A stretch of 64,000 nt of DNA from Ceratothoa steindachneri (Eukaryota; Arthropoda; Malacostraca; Isopoda; Cymothoidae), in NCBI GenBank assembly GCA_963969495.1, contig OZ018327.1, positions 35,779,282 to 35,843,281 of the forward strand. The letters are read 5' to 3'. The notes under the pieces are model-generated. The model saw nothing but the letters and a program-made list of their open reading frames with translations. It searched no databases and had not been told where the DNA came from. Positions 1 through 44,975 of this stretch are shown here, in pieces; position 1 is the first letter of the stretch; each line of letters begins with the position of its first letter. The position numbers and the translations under genes were made by a program.

Positions 1-2259
1 TCCACTCCACGTCGGATGCTCTGCTCCGACTGGAAAGTGCCGTCTGCGAGGCTTTCCTTCGTAGACAGCACTACGCCACGGTGTTTTTTGATCTGGAGAA
101 GGCCTATGATACCGCATGGCGATACGGTATCATGGAGACTCTCCACACGATGGGGGCGAGGGGACGCCTCCCAATTTTTATATCTGAATTTTTGCGAGAT
201 CGTCGATTCCGCGTACGGGTGGGGGGAGCCCTCTCCGGCCCAAAGGAGCAGGAAGAGGGTGTCCCGCAGGGAAGTGTCCTCAGTGTCACACTCTTTGCCC
301 TGAGCATCAACGGCATCACCTCGGTGCTGCCGGAAGATGTTCTCGCTACGCTCTACGTGGACGACCTTTCGATCTCTTTTGGCGCGGCCCAGATGCCAAC
401 TCTGGAGCGTCGACTCCAACAGGCATTGAACCGCGTCTCTCACTATGCCGAAGCGCACAGGTTTCGGTTTTCTTTGGCCAAGACTAAGGTGGTGCACTTC
501 TGCCGCCATCCACGGCTTCACCCCGACCCAGATTTGTTTCTTAATGGGGTGCGCCTGGATGTGGTTGAGTCGCACCGTTTCCTTGGTCTTGTATTCGACC
601 GACGCCTCACCTGGGAAGCTCATATTCGCAGCCTTAGGGTCTCTTGTACCCGCGCCATGGACATTCTCCGTTCCGTGACGTTCAGCGCTTGGGGCGCTGA
701 TAGGGCTACCGCCTTACTTTTTTATCGATCCTTTGTTCGCTCGAAGCTCGACTACGGATGCGAGTTTTATGCATCCGCAGCCGAGCGTTTATTGCGGAAG
801 GTGGATTCGATCCACCACACCGGCCTTCGCCTTGCGACCGGTGCCTTCCGCACTTCCCCCATTGAGAGCCTGTTGGTCGATGCTGGGGAGATGCCACTCG
901 CTCTGCGCCGCGTGCAGTGCATCACTCGCCTGTACGCGCGAGCCCGGCGCCTCCCTCAGTCGCCAACAGCTCTCACTGCATCCGCAGCTGATCTCGATGG
1001 TGCCTATGCCGCCGAGAGACGCCAGTCATACCCTAAGCCCTTTGGGTTTAGGGCCAGGAAACTCCTTCGAGAGGTAGATATAACTCTCGGGCCGGTGGCG
1101 CCCCTGGTTCTGCCCAGGACGCCACCCTGGAGGGTACCACATTTGGCTATTTGTCGCCACGCCTCTGCTCCCAAAGCTTGTACTGCGCCGGGAGTATTGC
1201 GTTCGACCTTTTTGGAGCACACATCGTGTCACGCTGGTACCGTGCCAGTGTATACGGATGGCTCCAAGTCCCAAGAGGGGGTCGGCTTCCACGCCGTATC
1301 CCCTCTGTTTGAAGTCAGCGGGGCTCTACCAGGCGCTGCGTCTGTCTTCACGGCCGAGCTGGTGGCAATACACCACTCGGTACGGGAGATTACGCGACGT
1401 GCCCGGTTCGGAGACCGGATTGTGATCTATAGCGACTGACAAAGCGCCCTGAGTGCTCTCGGGGCATTGGAATCTCCGCATCCCCTGGTTCGCGATATCC
1501 GTGACGCCACGGTTTTGGCGAGCCGGGCAGATGTCGAGATTATCTTCTGCTGGGTTCCTGGACATGTAGGAATTGCGGGGAATGAGCGCGCCGATGAGGG
1601 CGCCAAAGAGTCCGCGAGGACTCTGCGACCGGACCAGCGTTTCGGTCTTCCTCACACCGACTACATGGCAGGAATACGGGCAGCTCTTCGGACTGCTTGG
1701 CAAAGAAGATGGGAGACGGTCGAAGGGAACTTAAAGTTGCGTGCCATTGCGCCGCGACTGTTCCCATGGACCTATCCCCCAATGCCGCGGCGGCTTCAGG
1801 TTGCTTTCTGTCGTCTCCGAATCGGACACACTCGTGTGACGCATCGCTATCTGATGGAGCGCTCGCCTGCGCCCTATTGCAACGACTGCGTCGTCCCCCA
1901 GACTGTTCGGCACATTCTTGTCGAATGTCCCAGTCTGGGTGATCTTCGCGCACGACACCTGTACCGGGACCGGGATGAGCGGGGTCGCTACCGCCTGTCC
2001 CTTGTTCTCGGGATGAGTGCGTGTACTTTGACTGGTGGACTTATTGACTTTTTGGGGGAGGCCAGCCTTCTCCCTTTTATTTAACGCGATTTAATTGTTG
2101 TTTTTGTAATTGTTTTGTTATTGCTTTGTTATTGTTATTCCTTTTTATTGTTTTCTGTTTAATTTTTTAAAGTAGCCTAAATTAGGCTGTTTGTTTACGG
2201 CAACTTATGCCTTAGTCGGCAGTCGCCAGATAGCCCCTTAATTAAAAAAAAAAAAAAAA
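1..2259 (+). mobile_element. LINE copy A, 3' part (window-truncated), with poly(A) tail
   Basis: The copy enters from upstream inside the reverse transcriptase and runs through RNase H, the C-terminal knuckle and a ~170-bp T-rich 3' UTR. It ends with the family's two-hairpin module (about 2173-2228) and an A-tract at 2244-2259. Gene order and the A-tail show a non-LTR retrotransposon in plus orientation. It is very similar to copy C, so the two are relatively recent insertions of one family. The 5' end is outside the window. Confidence 0.93.
3..2084 (+). pseudogene. LINE ORF2 C-terminal part: reverse transcriptase, RNase H and knuckle, one nonsense codon
   Basis: This is the polyprotein that copies element RNA into DNA at the target site. 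The reading frame is open from the first base. The RT signature FFDLEKAYD lies near 84-110, and the catalytic YVDD is intact at 354-365. RNase H follows, with YTDGS near 1252, the FTAEL segment near 1345, YSD just before 1437 and WVPGHVGIAGNE near 1551. A C-terminal Cys-x2-Cys-x8-His-x4-Cys knuckle lies near 1870-1930. The only break found is TGA at 1437-1439, where copy C reads TCA (Ser); the same frame continues to TAA at 2082-2084. One base therefore separates this segment from a full ORF. The start is beyond the window. It resembles I/Jockey-group ORF2; the exact clade would need a tree. Confidence 0.9.
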
Positions 2260-3770
2260 TGCCCTGGATTCCACCTTGGAGGTTACCACCTTTGACTATT
2301 TCTCACCACGCCTCTGCTCCCAAAGCTTCTACAGCGCCGGGAGTATTGCGTTCGGACTTTTTAGAGCACACTTCTTGTCCCGCTGGAACCGTGCCAGTAT
2401 TTAAGGATGGCTCCAAGTCCCAGGAGGGATTCTACGCCGTATCCCCTCTGTTTGAAGTCAGCGGGGCTCTACCAGGAGTTGCGTCTGTCTTCACGGCCGA
2501 GCTGGTTGCAATACACCGCTCGCTACGAGGGGGGGGGGGGATATCGCGTTGTACCCAGTTCGGAGACCAGATTGTGATCTTTAGCGACTCCCAAAGCGTC
2601 CTGAGTGCTCTCAGGGTATTGGAATCTGGTGGGTTCCTGGACATATAAGAATTACGACGAATGAGGACGCCAAAGAGTCCGCGAGGCCTAGGCGACCAGA
2701 CCAGCGTTTTGCCCTTCCTCCTACCGACTATATGTCAGGAATGAGAGCAACCCTCGTGTCTGCCTGGCAAAGAAGATGGGAGACGGACGAGGTAAACTTA
2801 AAGTTGCGTGCCATAGCGCCGCGACTGTTTCCATGAACCTACCCCACAATACCTACGACTTCATGTCGCTTTCTGTCGCCTCAGCCGGCACACTTATGGG
2901 ATGTACTGCACCGTACTGCGCCGACTGCGTTGTCCCCCTCAGACTGTTCGGCCCATTCTTGTTGAGTATCCCACTCAGGGTAATCTTCGCGCACGTTACC
3001 TGTCCCGGTATCGGGACGAGCGGGATCGCTACCGGTTGTTCCTTGTACTTTGGACTGATTCGCATACACACACTTGTTGACTATCTGATTTTTTTGAGGA
3101 TGTTGGCTTTCTCCATTTTATTTCATTCTCCTGCGCGGGGAATAGGTGGACCCCCCCCCTCCAACTCCGGAGCCGAATCGGACACACTCGTGTGACGCAT
3201 CGCTATTTGATGGAGCGCTCGCCTGCGCCCTATTGCAACGACTGCGTCGTCCCCCAGACTGTTCGGCACATTCTTGTCGAATGTCCCAGTCTGGGTGATC
3301 TTCGCGCACGATACCTGTCCCGGTACCGGGATGGGCGGGGTCGCTACCGCCTGTCCCTTGTACTCGGGACAGATTCGTGCACATTGACTTGTGGACTTGT
3401 TGACTTCTTGGGGTTGGCCGGCCTTCTCCCTATTATTTAAGCAAGGTTTGTTTTTTTTGTTTTGTTTTGTTTTTTTGCATTTGTTTTTCTTTGTTTTGTT
3501 TTGTTTTTCCTTTAGTTGCACGCTCCTGCGCCGGGGGGACCTCTCCCCGACGCACCAGCTTGCTTCCTTTCCCCCTTTTTGGGGTGTTGTTTTTTTTTCT
3601 CTTTAATTTTATTTTAAAGTAGCCTAGAACTAGGCCAGTTTTAATACGGCGACTAATGCCCAAGTAGGCAGTCGCCAAATGAGCTCTAAAAAAAAAAAAA
3701 AAAAATCCAACTCCGGAGCGTACTAATTGTCTCTTGCTATTGTTTTTTTCTGTTTTTTAATCTCGCCTAG
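2260..3770 (+). mobile_element. LINE copy B, 5'-truncated, split by a younger insertion
   Basis: The copy starts directly after copy A's A-tail, inside the region before RNase H, and decays through many frameshifts (a G-run near 2530; loss of the segment around 2630-2640). Its 3' UTR is interrupted at 3160-3173 by copy B' and resumes at 3720 with T-rich sequence. It stops near 3770 at the first hairpin, where the 5' UTR of copy C begins. The copy is 5'-truncated, as expected of LINEs, and more diverged than A or C. Confidence 0.8.
3174..3705 (+). mobile_element. LINE copy B', short 3' copy with 14-bp target-site duplication
   Basis: This ~530-bp 3' end of the LINE family runs from the C-terminal knuckle (open frame 3192-3440) through the 3' UTR, the hairpin module (about 3620-3677) and an A-tract ending at 3705. 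It is flanked by identical TCCAACTCCGGAGC at 3160-3173 and 3706-3719. The duplicated target lies in the 3' UTR of copy B, so B' inserted into B. This is direct evidence of target-primed reverse transcription of the family. Confidence 0.92.
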
Positions 3771-4347
3771 TCCGTCCGGCCCCAGCTTAGCCTCTCTTCC
3801 TTCCTTCAGATAGCCTGTATTTCTCCCCTACTTCGTCGCTATTCATACAACCTCTCCCACAACTTTCTCTGGTCAGCCTCTAATTTCACAGGGTAGATGC
3901 TGACCTTCTTCTCAAGCCAACCGTCCCGGATCGGGGCTGAGGGGAGAGGGGACAACGTTCCCTAATCTTTGAGCTCCCGTTCGGGATGGGGTTTTTTAAC
4001 AATCTGCTTCATCCCCACCCATACCTTCCTCACATCCCTTTTCCTCTCCTCTTCACAATCTATCTTTTTACGCCTCGTCTAAGGTGGAGCCGCCATGCCG
4101 GTGGACTGCCGTGCCACCAGGTGGGAGGGGTGGTCCCAAATGGCGGCGCCTGGCTCTGCCAGGCATGTAAGCACCTCTTCAGTGTGGGCAACTGCAAGAG
4201 GTGATGAGCGATTGCATCCCGTGAAACAAATAGGGTCACCATGCCCAATGATGAGAAACACAAAAATCTTCCCTTAATTCTCCCTGTGTCACCAACGGAG
4301 CCGCCCTCGGGCAGCTACACAGAGAAGCTGGAGGTCCCCCTCCCCCT
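3771..4347 (+). promoter_or_regulatory. LINE 5' UTR of copy C with Kozak-like ATG
   Basis: The sequence aligns with 13830-14390, which identifies it as the family's 5' end; LINEs normally carry an internal promoter there, but no core promoter element was recognised. Both copies share a GCCGCCATGCC context (ATG at 4095 and at 14143) followed by a similar short peptide (WSQMAA). In this copy that frame ends at 4277 and is not the ORF1 frame. It may be an upstream ORF, or the shifted N-terminus of ORF1. Confidence 0.6.
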
Positions 4348-6678
4348 GTGCTTGCGCAGGGGACCCTCCATATCTCTCTAACCAGAGAGGAGGCTTACTC
4401 CTCTCTTTCGCTTACGGGTGTAGGGGACTCCCCCTCACCCCCTTCTCTGGAGGTGCTTTCGGGCACCTCCCCTTTTCCAGCGGCAGTCCCCTCTGTTCTT
4501 TCCAAGGGGACTGCCAAGAAAGCCAGCAGGCAGCCCTTAACCAGCCGCTCCACATCGAAGCGGCTCGGTAGGGCAAACCCCCTTAGGGGGGAGAGGGAAG
4601 CCAGGCCCCTTCGGTCGCTTCCTTCAAAAGACCTGCTGGCAAGAATATTGAACCTTGCGGGGTCAAGGCCTGTGCCTCCCCACACAAGACTAGTGACGAT
4701 ACTGCCAACGGGACCTGCCATGTCTTGGGGGGGGGGGGATGGCCAACTGGAGGCCCCCCCTGAGATAGACATGATCCTTGAGGAAACCCAGCTTCAGACG
4801 GTAGGGCCTTCCATGGGGGGGAATCCGGGCTCGGTTCCAAGCACCGAACCCGAATCCGCCCCTATGCAAGGTCCTCCTCAAACGGCTAGGGTTTCCGAAG
4901 CAGTACAAGGATGGAAGGGATCTCCTCCGACCGGTGCCCCCACGACTACCAGGACCTTCTCCATTTCGGAGAAGGACCTGGCTGAGGCCCGTCCATCTGG
5001 CCTGGGGGCTCCTTCCGGCGGAGGTGTGAAGCGGGTTCATTCCCCGCCCTCCTCTCCAAAAAAGAACAAGAAATAGACAAAAAAGACTCGGGGCTCCTCT
5101 CCTTCCGCAGGGGCTACGGAGACGGATGGGTCTGCTGCCACTTTGGCAAGCGACCAAGCCAAGATCGGCACATCCGGCCCCTCTGCCCCCCCGGTTGCGG
5201 AGCCCCTGACTAAGACCAAAAGTGCACAGGGCGGAGCCTCGATGACATCGGGGCCCCTCATTCAGAGGTTACCTGGCGTTTTCGAGCCCGCTGGCTTCAA
5301 ACGCTTCCTCGTTATTCGATCCACTGATGGCACCATGTTGGCCAAGGGCAACATGATCCATCAGAGGAGAGGATTAGCTAGTGCAATTGGTAGAGAGCCG
5401 AAGGTGACCCGTTTCTCGGACGGGAGCCTTCTGGCGAATGCGGCAAATCCCACTGAGGCGGCCAAGATAAGTGCTCTTCGGACACTTGATGGCACCCCGG
5501 TGAGTGTGACGCTGGACTCTACCATGAACTTTTTGAAAGGAGTAGTTTATGCGAGGGAACTCGTTGACTACTCCATTGAGGACATTACCTTAGAGCTGGC
5601 CGACCATGGGGCGGTCAAGGTCGAACATGTGATGAGAAAACAGGGAGGGGCCTCAAGACCCACCCCTTCACTCTTCGTCACGTTCGACTGTGACAAGCTC
5701 CCTGAGTCAGTGCGTGCTGGTTGGTACCGCTACCGCGTGAAGGCATTCGTGCCACTGCCGCGGCGGTGCTATTACTGTCACCGCTTCGGCCACACGAATC
5801 GATTTTGTAGACGTGCAAAGTCGGGGTCACCCGAAGTCTGTGTAAATTGTTCCAAGGCCGCACACGATAAGTCTAAATCATGTGTGACCAAGCGTGTCAA
5901 TTGCGGAGAGCCGCACCCCGCTTCTTCGAAGCAATGTGGTGCATATCTCCTCGAGAAAGAAATCCTGGCTGTTCAGGCCCAGGATCGAATCTCATTCCGC
6001 GAGGCTAAGGACTTGGTCCTGGCGCGCCCGGCTCTGCCTGGGACGTCATATGCCTCGATAGTTAGAAAGGCACCCTCTGCTCCTGACCCATCCAGGCCAA
6101 CGAGCACGGTTGTTTCTGCGCCCATTCGGAGCCCTTCTGTGGGCTCTACTCAACCCGGGCGCTCCCCTGGTAAAGCTGGCGGCAAAATGGGTTCACACCC
6201 AGCCCCGGCTAAAACCAGGGCTTCCCCCTCTCCTCCCAGCGTGACCGCTTCTCGTAAGGCGAAACGGCCACGCGCCTCCACCGAGTCGTTAGACTCACAG
6301 GAGGCAACACCCCTGAAGATGGTCGCTAGGCCATCTTCCGGGTTTCCTAAAGCTGTCCCCGAAAGGAGGACAGCAACAAAAGAGTTTCGGCTCCTTCGCC
6401 CACGCCTAGTGGTGGAGCGAGTGGCTCGGAGACGGTGGTTCCTCGAAAAGAGGCTTCCCCCGCCTCCGAAGCCGCAACGCCCGCCTAAGGTTTCGAGGGG
6501 GAGGGAGGAAAAGACTCGCATGGCGAGCCCAACCTCCCCCAATAAGTCCTCGAAGGCGACAGCGCCTTCAGCGATTTGTCCGGCCAACAGCGCCTGGGGT
6601 TCTGCCTTCGGGAAGCGTACGGCCATTGCCGTGAGGGTCTTCTGTTCGAGTAGGGCCCCCGCGTCTCCTCCGAGCTAG
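4252..6678 (+). pseudogene. LINE ORF1 (gag-like nucleic-acid-binding protein) with one nonsense codon
   Basis: ORF1 proteins bind element RNA and form the ribonucleoprotein. The frame is open from 4252 to 6678 except for TAG at 5074-5076; it resumes at 5077 without a shift, so this is a point mutation (probably AAG to TAG) in a Lys-rich stretch. No ATG was found between 4252 and 4348, so the start is unresolved. The N-terminal ~270 codons are Ser/Pro-rich and the middle resembles an RNA-binding fold. Zinc knuckles begin near 5768: the first is a perfect Cys-x2-Cys-x4-His-x4-Cys, the second is near-canonical, and the third has Arg (CGT) in place of its first Cys. The tail is basic and Pro/Ser-rich. 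Its end overlaps the ORF2 frame. Confidence 0.85.
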
Positions 6679-9600
6679 GCCTGGAGGGCATATTCCTTCA
6701 ATGGAATTGCCGTGGACTCCGGGTCAACTGGGAGGAGCTGCGGAGGCTCGTCTCGTCCCGTTCCCCGCTAGCTATCTTTTTGCAGGAGACCATGCTAGTT
6801 GCGTGCCCCTCGCCTGCCCTCCCAGGGTATAAGGGTCTTGTGACCCCACCACCGCAGGATGGCCTTGCTGGGGGATGTGCGGTTTACACCCGGCATGATG
6901 TCTCCGTTCTTCCTTTCTCTTTAGATACCTCCTTTCAGGCAGTGCTGTGCAGCTGCACCTGGATAGGAGGTATACTATCATTTCTGCCGAGGCCCTATCT
7001 CTTGCTTGGAGATCTGAACGGCAGGCATCCTCTCTGGGGAGATTACTCCATAAATCCCAGGGGACAAGTCCTTGCCGATCTGATCGAAGAGCTTGAGAAG
7101 GGTGTCCTAAACGTGGATGAGTTTACGCATCACTGTCCGAGAACCGCTTCATTTTCTTGCCTTGACCTATCTTTGTGCTCTTCGGATGCACAGCCTGATT
7201 TTGATTGGGGGATAGTCGATGACCTCCATGGTAGTGATCACTTTCCCATTCAAATATCATTTTCAGGGCAACTGCCGCCTGAGAGCCCACCTCGGTGGTG
7301 CTTGGCACGGGCGCGGTGGCCTGCACTTCAGGCCGGAAATGACTGAATTTTCTATCTCAGTCGAGGAGTTTAGGTCGGTAGATGAGGCCGTTGAGTTCTT
7401 CTCCGGCAACCTCATCGCCGCGGGCCTGACTACTATTCCTAGGACGTCTGGCCGTTTTGCATGCCGACCACTCCCATGGTGCTCGGCCGAATGTGAGACG
7501 GCCCTCAAACAGAAGCGTTATGCCTACATGCGCTATAAGCGCCGCCCGAACGATTTCACTGTCGCTAAATTTCGTCGGGCTAGGGCTAGGTTCCGGTATA
7601 TTTCGAAGCACGTCCGCCGCTCTTCTTGGCGGGCATACGTGTCTTCACTTAACGGGAAGACCCCTTTAGCTGAGGTGTGGAAGCGAGTCAAAAGGATTCG
7701 GGGCAAGTTCTCGCAGGACCCCCCCTCCCGTTCTCCAGGAGAATGGGACCGCAATCTCGGACCCCGCGTCCGTGGCGAATCCTTCGCGCCCGCTTTTTCC
7801 GCATTCTCTAGCCGGGATGCTGCTCCGCCAGCATTCAATGCACGTCGTGATGTCGCGGAAGGCCGCCGGCTGGACTGTACCTCCATATGCGGAGAACCCT
7901 TCAACGACAGGTTTACTGGGAGTGAGTTGCGAACCGCTCTCGCTTCGTGCGCGGACACCGCCCATGTTCCGGACGACGTCCCGTACGCCATGCTTCGACA
8001 CCTGGGTGAGCGAGGCATGGCCTTTCTGTTAGATTTGTTCAACAGGATCTGGGTGGAGGGTCTTCTCCCAGATTCCTGGCGAATCGCTACGGTGCTCGCC
8101 TTTCGCAAACCGGGGAGAGATCACTCTACTCCGACCGGTTTCCGCCCAATCTCTCTAACCTCTTGCGTGTGCAAGTTGATGGAGAAATTGGTAAATGTTA
8201 GACTAGCCTTTTTCCTGGACAGCGGAGGCCATCTGTCTTCTGCACAGTGCTGCTTCCGCAAGTTCCACTCCACGTCGGATGCTCTGCTCCGACTGGAAAA
8301 TGCCGTCTGCGAGGCTTTCCTTCGTAGACAGCACTACACCACGGTGTTTTTCGATCTGGAGAAGGCCTATGATACCGCATGGCGATACGGTATCATGGAG
8401 ACTCTCCACACGATGGGGGCGAGGGGACGCCTCCCAATGTTTATATCTGAATTTTTGTGAGATCGTCGATTCGGCGTACGGGTGGGGGGAGCCCTCTCCG
8501 GCCCAAAGGAGCAGGAAGAGGGTGTCCCGCAGGAAAGTGCCCTCAGTGTCACACTCTTTGCCCTGAGCATCAACGGCATCACCTCGGTGCTGCCGGAAGA
8601 TGTTCTCGCTACGCTCTACGTGGAAGACCTTTCGATCTCTTTTGGCGCGGCCCAGATGCCAACTCTGGAGCGTCGACTCCAACAGGCATTGAACCGCGTC
8701 TCTCGCTATGCCGAAGCGCACAGGTTTCGGTTTTCTTTGGCCAAGACTAAGGTGGTGCACTTCTTCCGCCATCCATGGCTTCACCCCGTCCCAGATTTGT
8801 TTCTTAATGGGGTGCGCCTGGATGTGGTGGAATCGCACCGTTTCCTTGGTCTTGTATTCGACCGACGCCTCACCTGGGAGGATCATATTCGCAGCCTTAC
8901 GGTCTCTTGTACCCGCGCCATGGACATTCTCCGTTCCGTGACGTTCAGCGCTTGGGGCGCTGATAGGGCTACTGCCCTCCTTTTTATCGATCCTTTGTTC
9001 GCTCGAAGCTCGACTACAGATACGAGTTTTATGCATCCGCAGCCGAGCGTTTATTGCGGAAGGTGGATTCGATCCACCACACCGGCCTTCGCCTTGCGAC
9101 CGGTGCCTTCCGCACTTCCCCTATTCAGAGCCTGTTGGTCGATGCTGGGGAGATGCCACTCGCTCTGCGCCGCGTGCACTGCATCACTCGCCTGTACGCG
9201 CGAGCCCGGTGCCTCCCTCAGTCGCCAACAGCTTTCACTGCATCCGCAGCTGATCTCGACGGTGCCTACGCCGCCGAGAGACGCCAGTCATACCCTAAGC
9301 CCTTTGGGTTTAGGGCCAGGAAACTCCTTCGAGAGGTAGATATAGCTCTCGGGCCGGTGGCGCCCCTGGTTCTGCCCAGGACGCCACCCTGGAGGGTACC
9401 ACATTTGGCTATTTGTCGCTACGCCTCTGCTTCCAAAGCTTGTACGGCGCCGGGAGTATTGCGTTCGACCTTTTTGGAGCACACCTCGTGTCACGCTGGA
9501 ACCGTGCCAGTGTATACGGATGGCTCTAAGTCCCAAGAGGGGGTCGGCTTCCACGCCGTATCCCCTCTGTTTGAAGTCAGCGAGGCTCTACCAGGCGCTG

Positions 9601-10376
9601 CGTCTGTCTTCACGGCCGAGCTGGTGGCAATACACCACTCGGTACGGGAGATTACGTGACGTACCCGGTTCGGATACCGGATTGTGATCTATAGCGACTC
9701 ACAAGGCGCCCTGAGTGCTCTCGGGGCATTGGAATCTCCGCATCCCCTGGTTCGCGATATCCGTGACGCCACGGTTTTGGCGAGCCGGGCAGATGTCGAG
9801 ATTATCTTCTGCTGGGTTCCTGAACATGTAGGAATTGCGGGGAATGAGGGCGCCAAAGAGTCCGCGAGGACTCTGCGACCGGGCCAGCGTTTCGCTCTTC
9901 CTCACACCGACTACATGGCAGGAATACGGGCAGCTCTTCGGACTGCTTGGCAAAGAAGATGGGAGACGGTCGAAGGGAACTTTAAGTTGCGTGTCATTGC
10001 GCCGCGACTGTTCCCATGGACCTATCCCCCAATGCCACGACGGCTTCAGGTCGCTTTCTGTCGTCTCCGAATCGGGCACACTCGTGTGACGCATCGCTAT
10101 CTGATGGAGCGCTCGCCTGCGCCCTATTGTGACGATTGCGTCGTTCCCCAGACTGCTCGGCACATTCTTGTCGAATGTCCCAGTCTGGGTGATCTTCGCG
10201 CACGCTACCTGTCCCGGTACCGGGATGTGCGGGGTCGCTACCGCCTGTCCCTTGTACTTGGGACGAGTTCGTGGACATTGACTTGTCAACTTGTTGACTT
10301 TTGGGGGGAGGCCGTGCTTCTCCCCGTGGTGAGGGGGACCTCTTCCCGATGCCGGAGATTGCTTGCTAATTTTTGA
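6672..10376 (+). pseudogene. LINE ORF2 of copy C: endonuclease, reverse transcriptase, RNase H; multiply broken
   Basis: The APE-type endonuclease begins at 6696 (QWNCRG) with LQET near 6780 and LLGDLNGRHPLWG near 7000. A segment around 6955-6990 is shifted and shortened: HLDRRYTIIS is readable only in another frame. An extra G at 7335-7336 shifts the frame. RT has FRPISLTSC near 8140 and FFDLEKAYD near 8350, but the catalytic motif is YVED (GAA at 8623-8625) instead of YVDD, predicted to be catalytically dead. TGA at 8458-8460 replaces CGA. A base lost in the T-run near 8985 shifts the frame again. TGA at 9657-9659 replaces CGA. RNase H follows, but the RADE segment after GIAGNE is deleted, removing a catalytic Asp. 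The knuckle near 10110-10180 survives. The copy cannot be functional. Confidence 0.9.
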
Positions 10377-10504
10377 GTTTTTCCAATATTTATCATTATT
10401 TTTTCATAATATATTTTAAAGTAGCCTAGTTCTAGGCTGTCGTATTTCCGGCGACTTATGCCCAAGTAGGCAGTCGCCAGATGGGCTCTAAAGGAAAATT
10501 ATAT

Positions 10505-10590
10505 AATAATCTCGCCTAGTATTAGGCTATTAGCGTGATTACGGTGACTTTAGCCTTAGTAAGCAGTCGCCAGATGGCCTCTTTCTAAAA
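10505..10590 (+). repeat. Orphan LINE 3' hairpin module
   Basis: About 85 bp consisting almost only of the family's two hairpins (10513-10571) and the GCAGTCGCCAGATGG tail, ending in a short A-tract. It sits between the 3' end of copy C and the next fragment and has no coding sequence. It could be an extremely 5'-truncated LINE copy or a short non-autonomous element that uses the LINE 3' end. Confidence 0.7.
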
Positions 10591-10600
10591 AAAATTAGAC

Positions 10601-10886
10601 ATCGCGCTCGTTACTTGTCCCGGTATCGGGACGAGTGGGTCACTACCGCTATATCCGTTCTTCCCGGGACGTGTTCGTGCACACTTGACTGGTATTATAA
10701 TAATTTAGGAAAGCTGGCCTCCTTGCTTTATTTAGTATTTTGCTTGTTGGCTGCATGTTCCGACGCCTCCCACCGGCATCTAATCATGCTTTTGTAGATT
10801 TTTATTTTTATTTCATAATAGCCTAAATATAGGCCGAAATCGCACTTTTTCGCCTGGGCCCCTGCGGGTTGTCGCCAAATGAACGG
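10601..10886 (+). mobile_element. LINE copy K, diverged 3' fragment
   Basis: It starts inside the end of ORF2 (TACTTGTCCCGGTATCGGGA, also in the other copies), passes through the 3' UTR and ends with a degenerate hairpin module at 10819-10878. It is more diverged than copies A to C and lacks a long A-tail. Confidence 0.75.
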
Positions 10887-11692
10887 ACGAACGTTTGGTC
10901 ACGTAGAGGTCTGGCCACCGATTGGTGCACGCGCTGTGCTTGACCCCGTGGGAGTAGGTACATCTTACACACGTCATCACACATAGCCAATCACAACACC
11001 GCTGTCCTTTCCCGTCTTCACAGTACCACGCATACTCTTCTCTGTATCAAGGAATCTTGCCGATGGGGAATTATACCCACCTACCCCTGACGTGGAACGG
11101 GTCCCTCTTCCCCCGGGGGGACGATCGCTTGTTGGTCCCACTAAAACACTTCCCGTCACCGACTGCCCCCAATCAAGGACCGGATCTGGTGCCTGGCTCA
11201 CCAGTGATTGTCATGCTGATCCTTATGCTGGTTTCATTCAATACTTCGTCTTCAGGGCGATTGATGGAGCAACCTAGTAGTAGTTCTCTTCTCTCTAATT
11301 CCTTTTATTTTCTAATTATTTTTCCTTTCTCATTCCAGCCTTTTCTATTTCTTTCCCATTCTCTTCCTTTTCCTTTCAATATTTTTTCGCTTTTTTCACT
11401 TCCAATCTCTCGTTCTTTTTCACATTTCCTTATCTTTCCTTTTCATTTTCGCCTCGTTCCTTTCCTTTTCCCTTCAATTTCATTGCCTTCCCCTTTTCCT
11501 GATTTTTCCTTCCCCCTTCCTTTCTCTTCCATTTTTCTCCAATTCACCTTTCCGTTCGTATTCCGTTTCTCTATTTCCTTTTACTTCTCTCCTTTCCCCC
11601 CTTCTTCCTTTTTCCCTTCCGAATTAGAAAGAAGCGAGTGTATAAAACAATTCCCTCCCCCCCCCCTTTCCCCTTTACCCCCTCCCCTTCAG
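10887..11692 (+). other. Sequence upstream of the first WDFY3 exon; pyrimidine-rich tract
   Basis: 10887-11280 is unrecognised non-coding sequence with no exon-like similarity to WDFY3. 11285-11690 is a very long C/T-rich tract (TTCC-type) leading to the acceptor TTCAG at 11688-11692. The open frame running through the tract is a low-complexity artefact. Confidence 0.6.

Positions 11693-44975
<33,283 letters not shown>

Larger units (their letters stand above)
3771..10500 (+). mobile_element. LINE copy C, near full length but inactivated
   Basis: This is the only copy here with all parts: 5' UTR (about 3771-4250), ORF1 (gag-like), ORF2 (endonuclease, RT, RNase H, knuckle), 3' UTR and hairpin module (10422-10480). 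The 5' end was set by similarity to the 5' UTR fragment at 13830. At about 6.7 kb it has a typical length for I/Jockey-group elements. It carries at least six inactivating changes (see ORF1 and ORF2). Two are CGA to TGA changes, consistent with CpG decay after insertion. It lies about 1.2 kb upstream of the first WDFY3 exon in the window, in an intron or flanking sequence. Confidence 0.9.

Noticed and set aside
11057..11692. Open frame continuing upstream of WDFY3 exon 1
   Set aside because: It runs through a low-complexity pyrimidine tract with a good acceptor at its end and no similarity to WDFY3.
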